Positions 55,313-64,000 of a stretch of DNA of 64,000 nucleotides are shown in pieces (positions within the stretch are counted from its first letter, which is position 1; the number at the start of each line of letters is the position of its first letter). The notes beneath the pieces are model-generated. The model was not told the origin of the DNA. It was given only the letters and a program-made list of their open reading frames with translations, and searched no databases. The position numbers were made by a program, and so were the translations under genes. Source of the DNA: Smallanthus sonchifolius (Eukaryota; Streptophyta; Magnoliopsida; Asterales; Asteraceae); assembly GCA_023525975.1 (NCBI GenBank), contig CM042042.1, positions 46,635,880-46,699,879 on the forward strand, written 5' to 3'.

Positions 55313-55751
55313 TTAGTGTCTACTGTGAACAAAGATAGCTCGTGTTATCAAGATAGGTAACAATTTAGAACACCTCGAGTACTGTAAATTACTAATTACA
55401 GAGACCGGTATGAAATTACTAATTTACTTTACTACTCGGGTTCTGAACATTTCCTTTCCGAGTAACATTTGCATCCAAGTTCAGAGTTTCTACTATAAGG
55501 CACGTACTATCTACTGTCTACTGTCTGTGCTAAGGCATGTACTATGTACTATTTATGCTAAAGCATCTACTTTCTGCTATCTGTACTAAGGCGTTATTGT
55601 CTATGTTCTATGTAAGGACATTGACTACCTTCTGTCTACTATCTTTCCATGGACGGGCTGCTCCGACTGACATTCCTTTCCTTCCTTTGCTTTGTCCCAT
55701 TCTCAGTTTAAGTTCAGACATTATCGCAAATGTCTGAATCTCTCAAACTAT

Positions 55752-55764
55752 GGCTCTGATACCA
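55752..55764 (-). promoter_or_regulatory. Primer-binding site, initiator-Met tRNA type
   Basis: TGGTATCAGAGCC on the minus strand, three bases after the 5' LTR end. A perfect match to the usual plant retroelement primer site. Confidence 0.93.
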
Positions 55765-55767
55765 ACT

Positions 55768-58046
55768 TGAAACGCCCCAAAACAGGTACATCTCATAGTT
55801 GGCACACAACATAACAAACATAGTTCTTAAACCGGAAATCAGAATCTATTACAGCGGAAGTCTTTAATTCAAATCATTCATCAAACTAAAACACGAAATA
55901 TTGTCTATAACATGAACTATCAGGATTGGAAATGTCAGTCTTCAATACCGCAGCCCGATGTCCATGCTATCCAGCCCACATGGCTCTTTCACTTTTCTTT
56001 AGCTTTACCCTTTTTACCTGTCATGCATACTAAAAGTCAGCTAACGCTGGTGAGTTCTCTCTTTACTTTAAACTGTAAACTTTGTCTTTGGTAGCTTAGT
56101 TTTATTAAAATAAAATAAGCTTTACTTTCACTTTCTTTGAAATGAACTTTTAACTATTACTTTAAAACTTTACAACGTTACAATTATAAATCTGTTACGT
56201 TACTATCTGTCATTAAAACTTTATCTTTAAGGAAACCCGTTAGGGTGTCCCACTGTACTCTGTCTATCATTTCACTTATACTTGACAAGTGACTTTATCA
56301 TACTTTAACTATCACATATGGATCGTGGTCCGAGGACCAGATCCCTATCTTGCTTACACCTCAGGGTAAGACTTTTACTTTAGCGCTGCCCACACCTCAG
56401 GGTAGGACTTTCTTTCTCGCTTGCACGTTAGTGCAAGACTCCTTTAGCATTGCTCACACCTCAGGGTGAGACTTTCTCGCTTACACCGAAGTGAAGACTC
56501 CTTTAGCATTGCTTACACCGAAGTGTAAGACTCCTTTAGCATTGCTTACACCGAAGTGTAAGACTCCTTTAGCATTGCTCACACTTCAGGGTGAGACTTC
56601 TACTTTAGCATGCCTGCAGGACTTTCTACTATGCAACTACTATGCAATGCAATTACACTATTACACAAATAGAAATGCAATCACATAACTTTCATATAGA
56701 CAAATAACACATATTAACACATAAGCATATAACATGGTATTTGTCACTGTCACTGTCACTGTCACTGTCGAGCTGTACCGAAGAACGGCTCCTTTATCGT
56801 TCTTTCTTTAGCTCATTGTTATCTTTCAAAAACTTGTTTAAAAGATAATACTATGCTCTTTTGTTCTTTATCTTTCATTTTATAAAAATAACATTTTTAT
56901 AAAATACTATACTTTGCCTTTCATTTTATAAAAATAACATTTTTATAAAATACTATACTTTGCCCTTTCATTTTATAAAAATAACATTTTTATAAAATAC
57001 TATACTTTGCCTTTCATTTTATAAAAATAACATTTTTATAAAATACTATACCAGTATGCATGCCAGCCCAAAACCATTAGGAAAAAGGGCAATAAGAACT
57101 CACCAGATGAATCGTTTCTGTTTACACCTAGCCGGTTCCTGAATGTCACTATGGTCACCCACAATCTGTATAATCAAGTCATAGGCGTAAGGCTGTGTTC
57201 CTAGGGGACACTTAGACATTACTAGGCTTGACTCAGATGTTTCGGGTCATGGTTTCATTATCGAAACTAGGTAGTTTCGAGTCCTGGCTCCTTATCGAAA
57301 CTATGTAGTTTCGAGCCCTGGCTTCTTATCGAAACTAAGTAGTTTCGAGTCACTGCTTCTTATCGAAACTAAGTAGTTTCGAGTCACTGCTTCTTATCGA
57401 AACTAAGTAGTTTCGAGTCGTATGACTTATATAAATTCTTAGTTAAGGTCTTGGGTCTATATTGAAACTATGGTAGTTTCGATGGGTCTGCCCCTGTCGA
57501 AACTAGGTAGTTTCGATAGATGCGTCCATATCGAAACTAGTAGTTTCGACTGTGCAGTCTTCTTCCCCAAACAGAACCCTAGATCTGGTCCCTTTGTTCT
57601 AATCGATCAAGCTTTGAACTTTTTACGTTCGAAATGTTCCATTTTCCCCCATGAACCCAAACCCGTGGTTTGTTTCCAGTTTCACACGTAAAAATCTAAA
57701 CCTTTACTCGATTATTAACCCGAAACCCGAAAGTTACAAAAACTCAGATTTAGGCATAATAATTACCTGTTACAGCTTCCTTCTCGTTTCTTTATGCTCC
57801 AGAGATGTTGAGCAACAATCCTCGAGACTTTGAGCTTGATCCCGAGCTTTCTCTCTCTAGACCCAAACTCTCACTCTCTCTTTCTCTCACTAGAAACTTG
57901 CGTGACAAGTGTGGTGAATGAGGGAGAGGCTGATGGCTGCTGCTATGAAGGCTCCCTGTCATTTTTCGGGCCCATGGGCCGGCCCCTAGCCAAGCCCACC
58001 TTCCTTTTTCTTTTATTTGGGTTTTTATTTATTTTGGGATGTTACA
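55768..58046 (-). repeat. 5' LTR of the complete chromovirus
   Basis: 2279 bp, offset 7364 from the 3' LTR and apparently identical. All three palindrome arrays are present at the same offsets (56353-56595, 56878-57043, 57261-57549). Confidence 0.93.
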
Positions 58047-58260
58047 CCAGAATAAGACATTTTGTTCATCTCACGCTTCTTAGCATCAAGCTCATACAAT
58101 TTCAAATTCCAAATCAACTCAACCAAATTCATTTCCTTTATGTATGTAGGAAGTGGCATTGTGATTGCACCATAAGCCTTATAGTCTATGTCCAACATCT
58201 TCCTGTCATTGTCAAAATACAGGTTTGGATCAGTGTTGGGAACAACTATCAGGACCGATG
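58047..58260 (-). pseudogene. Copia gag fragment, minus orientation
   Basis: The minus strand reads LDIDYKAYGAITMPLPTYI, LVELIWNLKLYELDAKKREMNKMSYSG. The last part resembles the copia gag C-terminal segment before the zinc knuckle. It joins 48352-48403 across the gypsy insertion. Confidence 0.45.
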
Positions 58261-58261
58261 A

Positions 58262-60120
58262 TCATTGGCATATGCGGACAATTAATGATTGAATTCCATA
58301 GATTATAGTATATATAATAGAAAAAAAAAAGTCGGCCACGGATGGAAGCTTAGGAGGACAGTTTCCAGTTCCGGTCTCACTATCAAAGCTAAGTTGAGTC
58401 ATCTTGTAGAAATAACAGTCACAAGTTCAAAAACAAAGAAACTTTCGCTCAAAGTTTCGCTTGAAACTTTCGTCTAGACTTTCTTATGGCACAGAAACTT
58501 GCGTCTAAGAAAACTTTCGTTCTAGAAACTTTCAACTAAAAAGTTTCATCCGAAATTTTCATCCCAAGGAAGAAATTTGAAACGTTTCGCCCCGATAGCA
58601 CGTGACACTTTGTGGAGGCATGTTGTTCGCTTAGATCTCTATTAATGGATAAGGTGTGGCACACCATCCTTCTGTGGTTCAAATTGGCAGAACTCGCAAC
58701 ACTATATGTATGTCGTTTTGTCATGATTGTACGTTCCAGAGCTTACGCTCTAGAGCAGCGTCTCATCTCGTGACATGATATGCATAAGGGTTTAGTAGGA
58801 GCTCGAAATCCGGAAAGAAAATAAGCTATCTAGCGACAAATCTTTGATAATGATAAATCACCAGAGGTAGATCTTCAAAGAAGGATAAGTGGTCCTGAGC
58901 TTGAGCTATAGTAAGGAATAAGTCGTTTAGGCTCCATAGGAAAAAGTTGGATGGAGTTAGTGCTTTAGATATAGATACGTTATTAGGAGCAAAAGCTCTA
59001 AAGAATCATGTGTTAAAGAGTTTGGTAAAGGCAAGATTCATGCATGAGCTACGAAAGTGAATGTGGTTCACAATCATAGCTAACTTTGGTACCAAAGGTG
59101 GAGCTCCGTTTTCCAGAGTCCATAGTGTGATAATATCTACATCAAATGATCTCAATAGCGGAAATGAAGAACACGAGTAACACCAAATGATTAATGACTT
59201 TATTATCAACGAACCAAACGATTACAATCAGAAACGAAACGAAATTACAGAACGAAGAATTAACAAGAAGTGAAAACTGAATACAAGAACTAGACTAATC
59301 AGTTTGAGCTAACGAACCCTAAATCCCCAAATCCGCATAACAACTTCCTAGCAGGTCGTTGAAACATGAACCGAATTTGGCAAGTATGCCCCCTTAACTT
59401 TCACACAACATCAACCTTCAACTATTGAGCACTTGTCACTTTAGGAACAAAATATAGAAAACATGAAAACTTGATCTTTACTCAACACATAGTTAGGATG
59501 TTTTCCGTTTACTTTGTTGTGTAATTACCTTACTTATTTGAGTAAATTAACGATGTTGAAGTTATAATATTTAATAAGTTTTTTTTAGTTAAGTTTCTTT
59601 TAAAAAGACTAAAGTTGACAACGTGCAAAGTATTTCCTTCTTTACAACTGTATCCATCGTTATCAGTTTTATAATAAAGTGCAAAGTATTACTTCTAGAA
59701 GTATATAAATCCAAATCCTTGGATTCGGGTAATGAAGCTAAAAGTATGATAATAAAACTAAACTAGACCCTTTTTGGTATGATAATAAAACTAAGCTAGA
59801 CCCTTTTTTGGTGGTGGTCGTGTTGCATGCTTATGGTCTATGGACTTTGTTTACATTAAAGTGTAGTGTCTTTAATAATATATTCAACCAATCCAATCTT
59901 TGTGGATGTTTTTCCTATTTTTTGACAACTTCTAAGCCAAACCCAAGATAAGCTTTAGACAAACCCACCCACCCAAACCCGGCTCACTAATGGAACCAAG
60001 GAAAGACAATTGCATGTGAAATCACTCATGGTCGTATTTTATAACTAAGATTTATAATGCTTTTAGTTTTTGTCTATACATATCTACATACATATATATT
60101 ATAACATAGCGAAAGATTAA
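58262..60120. other. Intergenic, no gene seen
   Basis: No supported gene. At 58436-58585 a degenerate motif GAAACTTTCG/CGAAAGTTTC recurs about eight times with irregular spacing. The rest is unstructured. Confidence 0.4.
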
Positions 60121-60128
60121 ATAAAAAG

Positions 60129-60129
<1 letters not shown>

Positions 60130-60184
<55 letters not shown>
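60130..60184. repeat. (TA)n microsatellite
   Basis: About 27 TA units. Confidence 0.95.
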
Positions 60185-60188
<4 letters not shown>

Positions 60189-60249
60189 TGTGGGGTTTCG
60201 CTAAAAAGTCAAAAAAGTGTAAAAAGTGTTTTAAAACGCTCATAACCGG

Positions 60250-61330
60250 GGGTTGGGTTGGAGGTTTAGGCTTTTGGGGAGTGGTGGTGGGGTTTTTAGA
60301 CGATAGGATTTAGGTTTTTGAGGATGAGGGTGGGGGGTTTTAGGTTTTTCGGGGTGGGGTAGGATGGGGGTTAGGTTTTGGGGGGGTTGGGGTGGGGGTT
60401 TTTAGGCTTTTGGGGGGTAACCAAATTAACCGACTTAACCGAACCGAACAATCAACCGACGGTTCGGTTAAGCCTAAACCGATTAACCGAAAGTTATGGT
60501 TCGGTTACGGTTTTAGTGTGTGGCATAACCGAACCGAACCGATTATACATATATCTATTTAAAATATGTGATGTTCTTTGACATAGTTATGTATAAAGTA
60601 AAAATGTTAGTTTTAGAATATTTCTCCTCTAGCTGTCATGTTAGAAAAATATGAATACTCGTGATTGTAGTCTTACCAACGAATAATCAAATTGTGGAAT
60701 AAGACCAATAATGGATTTGAAGCCAAGCATGCTCAAAAACATGCATAACAACACTATCAGCAAATAGCATCAGTATGATCTGATATAAAACCTTCACAAA
60801 ATAAGGTATTCCAACCAAATTGGTATTTTCATCACTATTTATTTTTAGTTCCCCTATCTCCATATAGGTATGGCCATGCAAATTTTTTTTTTTAAAGTTG
60901 TTAATTAAGATTAAAAAAAATTAAGATAGGATTCATGTAGTAAAAGGCACACTTCAGTAGGGTGAGTGCATGAAACTTCATCGACAGGTTATAGCAAAAA
61001 GTAAATGATAATGCAATTATAAATGAGGATTCACTCCCACATCGCAATTAACAACTAAAGTACATTGGCATTAGCCTTATAAAAGAATGCTTTAACCCAT
61101 TGGTGGCAAGATATAAACAGATCGTTTGCTCATATTACCCAAGTTAAATATTTTGGCCCAAGTCGAAGTTTCGGTTATTAACTGAAAACTGAACCGATCC
61201 TGAATGTAAAACCGACTTAACCGAAACCGATTGGTTATCATTTTCTAATTAACCGAACGTTCGGTTATGGTTTTAGGCTAAAACCGACCCAAACCAAACC
61301 CCCTAGGTGGTGGTGGGGTTTTTAAAAGAC
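60250..61330. repeat. G-rich run and AACCGAAC-rich blocks, possible hAT remnant
   Basis: Plus-strand TTTTTGGGGTGGGG-type sequence (60250-60415) is followed by dense AACCGAACC/GGTTCGGTT motifs at 60417-60545 and again at 61150-61300. Paired blocks of this kind are typical subterminal repeats of non-autonomous hAT elements. I could not find clean termini or a target duplication. Confidence 0.4.
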
Positions 61331-61838
61331 TTTTACATTTTTTAGTCTTTTTAAAATATTCATCCCAGAGAGAGAGGGGTTTAAAAAGCCAATTTCAAAA
61401 AAAAAAATTAGGAAGCCCCTAGTAGGCCACGTGGTATAGAGTAATTGCGTCCAACACAACCTAAAAGTGTGATAATGATTAAACATGCACAGACACAATG
61501 CTTAAGTTCTAGATGCCCCGTTAAAAAAATCTAGACGCACTGTTAAAAAATATGGACGCCCAATTACACACCCACTTTAAAACATATTAAAAGGTTTTTT
61601 TTTAATTATAGCACTATCATACTCAAATAAAGACTATTTATGTTTAAAAAATTAGTGGAACACTAAGAAAAAGTCAACAATGGTTGGTTTTACCAATTTG
61701 AATCCACATGTCAATCATCAAATCGTAACCCTTGATCACTATTCATCAATGGTTGAAATCGGTTCCTAGATTTTTTAGAAATTAAAGACTTTTTAGTTTA
61801 TAGCCAATCAAATAATGTATATATAATCCAACATATAT

Positions 61839-62234
61839 GGGGAATGATAATGAGAAAACCACATAGTTAGGCGAAAACCAAGAAAACTGTCAAGAGCCAA
61901 TCAGATAATTTACAGATGTTTTTTTTTCTAATTTATTTCTACGTGTATTAATATAATATTACACAATTTACCCAAAAAATCATTTAACGTATTGTGTTAT
62001 ACGTATACGTAACTGTATTTTTTTGTTTTCTGCTTACATATACGTAACACTATGTGTTACGTATACATAAACCAATATTTAAAATGGATTTTTTTTGTAA
62101 AGATGTATAGTATTACATTGATACTCTTATAAATAAAATAAAAAAATATTATTATTATATGATTGGTTAAAATTAATTTTCTTAGTGGTTTTCTCAATTT
62201 TCACCTAACCATGTGATTTCTCATGAACTCTCCC
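61839..62234. mobile_element. MITE with long terminal inverted repeats
   Basis: 396 bp. The left 50 bp (GGGGAATGATAATGAGAAAA, then CCACATAGTTAGG) pairs with the right 50 bp reversed (GGGAGAGTTCATGAGAAATC, then ACATGGTTAGG). The interior repeats TATACGTAAC motifs. Target duplication not clear. Confidence 0.65.
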
Positions 62235-62337
62235 GTACGATATATTACTACCATCAATCACTTTGATCATGGTGTGACCATAATAAAGTGAAGATTTCGA
62301 TTCTTGAACATCAATTGTTTTCCTAAGGATAAAAAAG

Positions 62338-62823
62338 TATGGATGAGCAAAGTCGATTATCGATTAATTATGGTCTCTTTCATAACCATTATGGCTTGGT
62401 TGATTATGGTCTCTTCCATAATCACAACCATAACCGACTGATCAGTTACAGTAAGGTTGGTTAACCATCGATTCTGACTAATTAACCAATATAGAGCTTG
62501 GCTTTTAAATCAAAATTTAAACTAATGAGTTTTTGTTGGGAATGTTTGGACCAACCGTAAAAAAAACATATGCATATCTACTAGTATTATAGCGAAGGAT
62601 GGACTATGTGAATTTTCTTTAAACCAATATAGGACTAGAGTCAAAGTATTTATAGAGGGTATTGGACCCATTCCTTCTTCCCTTAATGGTCGATGTGGGA
62701 CTAGATCCAAGTAGCCAGTTGTGAAATCGGTTATTTCGGTTATCGGTTAAAAATTTTAAATCGATTTGGTTATGTCGGTTTTAGTTTGGTTATCAATTAC
62801 GGTGGTTAATTTGCTCACCTCTA
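62338..62823. mobile_element. Non-autonomous hAT element
   Basis: 486 bp with ends TATGGATGAGCAAA and, reversed, TAGAGGTGAGCAAA. Subterminal regions are rich in GGTTAT/ATAACC/ATCGATT. Flanks TAAAAAAG and ATAAAAAG are close to an 8-bp duplication. Confidence 0.65.
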
Positions 62824-62834
62824 ATAAAAAGTTA

Positions 62835-63480
62835 TTCCTTTATTTTGTAAATACTAAATCGTTTGTACTTAAACACCTGTCTCTCTTTCTCTAATATATG
62901 AAATATTATAAATAAAGTTAAAAATAAATATTTCACACCAAAAAGTAGAAGCAAAATGTAAAATTTGCAATCCATCACAAACCATCCACCTTTACTACTG
63001 CCTAACTCCAAGTGGAGTCCTACCATATTTAGCCTTTAAAGCATGTTCCATGTGTTGGTAACCTTATCAAAATATTGTAGCGATTGTCAAAAGTTAGTTC
63101 AAAACAATTATGATGGTAGTCATTTTCATATTATTATCATCCCACTTGATTATGAATGTAAGATCAAGTATGGGACCATATATAACAGTTTTAATGTCTT
63201 TGACAATTCTTTATGAAGGAGAAGATTAAAGAAAATATCTTTATGAATCTAAAGACTAATAAAAAGAAAGTAACGAATCAAAAAATAGGAATAAACGGTA
63301 AAACATAAAAAGGTTTTAGGACGCCAAACGCAAGAACTGAAAGAACAAAACCATAGAAGAATATCACGAGGTTCGAGTTTGACATCAAGGTTCGAACGGG
63401 TCATTTTCTTGGTTTTATTGATTTAGCAATGCCAACCTTCTTGACAACTTTTGAGATGAGAACATTTCGAAGTTTCACAC
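62835..63480. other. AT-rich intergenic, no gene seen
   Basis: Nothing that I can support as a feature. Confidence 0.45.
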
Positions 63481-63481
63481 A

Positions 63482-63949
63482 TCTCTATTATAGTATATAA
63501 TAAATAAAGGTTTCTAAATGACACGTGTCGTCTTCACGTTCATTCTTATAATTTTTTTTCGTCTCTCTCTCTTATTAAATACACCTCTCCATCTTTCTAA
63601 TAATAATAATAGTAATATATTTTTAAACAAATTATTAATTATACTAATAAAACACATTTATTTTAAAGTATCTCATATTATAAGAAACTTTAAAATCTAA
63701 TTATTTAACTTATGTTTTTATTCAAAGAGTAAATGAAAGTCAAATTACTTTAAATAGTAATTAATTTATTTTCAAAACTCAATTATACATTAACTTTTAA
63801 ATATTTTTTATTTTCGTTTTCTATTGTTAGTATATGTAATTATATTTTTTTCACCTATAAGATATATATATTTATATATATATAAAAATACTTAAAAACT
63901 TTATGTATTAATATTTTTCACCCTGTGTAGTACACATGTTCTAAGCTAT
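63482..63949 (+). mobile_element. Non-autonomous Helitron (copy 2)
   Basis: Homologous along its length to 10453-10888, starting TCT after an A. The hairpin CCTGTGT-AGT-ACACATG near the 3' end has one change from copy 1. The end reads AAGCTAT, a change from the canonical CTAG, so this copy is older or inactive. Confidence 0.75.
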
Positions 63950-63952
63950 TAC

Positions 63953-64000
63953 TGTCACACCCCAACCGACGGCGAAATACGTCGGGTCGGGACGGGACAT
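63953..64000 (+). repeat. Start of an LTR, cut by the window edge
   Basis: TGTCACACCCCAACCGACGG is the same opening as the solo LTR at 23680. It starts 3 bp after the Helitron end. The rest is outside the window. Confidence 0.6.

Larger units (their letters stand above)
48404..58046 (-). mobile_element. Complete Ty3/gypsy chromovirus (Tekay-like), probably young
   Basis: 9643 bp, reading on the minus strand. LTRs of 2279 bp lie at 55768-58046 (5') and 48404-50682 (3'). They start TGTAACATCCC, end GGCGTTTCA, and show no difference that I found by eye. The primer site TGGTATCAGAGCC (55764-55752) matches initiator-Met tRNA. A purine tract (GTAAGAGGGGTAGACT) sits at 50698-50683. Flanks share CCAG, four bases of a likely 5-bp duplication. 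One open gag-pol frame fills the interior. Identical LTRs and an open frame imply recent insertion and possible activity. Confidence 0.93.

Noticed and set aside
60297..60415. Interstitial telomeric repeat
   Set aside because: G-rich units are irregular (TTTTTGGGGTGGGG types) and do not form TTTAGGG arrays.

Overview
This is a stretch of a flowering-plant nuclear genome. It has GT-AG introns, an AT-rich background, three conserved plant genes, and heavy loading with plant transposon families. The Ty3/gypsy families (LTRs opening TGTCACACCCC, chromovirus polyproteins) look most like those of composites (Asteraceae). That placement is inference; no marker here fixes the species.

Three host genes can be assembled exon by exon. 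(1) 4539-13857, minus: a PP7-type serine/threonine phosphatase with five coding exons and 471 codons. Its third intron is 7.1 kb and full of nested transposons. (2) 30397-33517, plus: an AT-hook (AHL/PPC) DNA-binding protein with five coding exons and 310 residues. (3) 36078-38846, minus: a mitochondrial phosphate carrier of the PHT3 family with five coding exons and 297 residues. In all three the splice sites are canonical and the phases add up, so each looks intact.

Layout. 1-4538: a tRNA-derived SINE and a decayed hAT element with a MITE inside it. 4539-13857: PP7. Its intron 3 holds a dead Ty1/copia pol, a MITE with a duplicated flank, and a hAT element containing both a Helitron and a small LTR element that has captured most of exon 1 of a DUF630/DUF632 gene. 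14000-18930: MITEs, then a Mutator-like element nested in another, each carrying a host-gene fragment, then a Helitron. 18978-29544: a mosaic of Ty3/gypsy pieces including a dead chromovirus split by a solo LTR. 30397-38846: AHL and the phosphate carrier, with MITEs in their introns. 40092-48403: three solo LTRs, two of them nested, in and near a broken copia gag. 48404-58046: one complete Tekay-like chromovirus with apparently identical LTRs and an uninterrupted 1529-codon gag-pol. 58047-64000: repeats, MITEs, a Helitron and the start of another LTR.

The most unusual signals are these. The LTR of the complete element carries three separate arrays of short perfect inverted repeats, about 20 in all, and one array shows compensatory changes between its arms. 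Other LTR families here also carry short palindromes, several with a GCACG-NN-CGTGC core near the TATA box. Host-gene fragments were captured by two unrelated mechanisms, LTR element and Pack-MULE, within 10 kb of each other. A hAT insertion in the AHL gene duplicated a 5' splice site.
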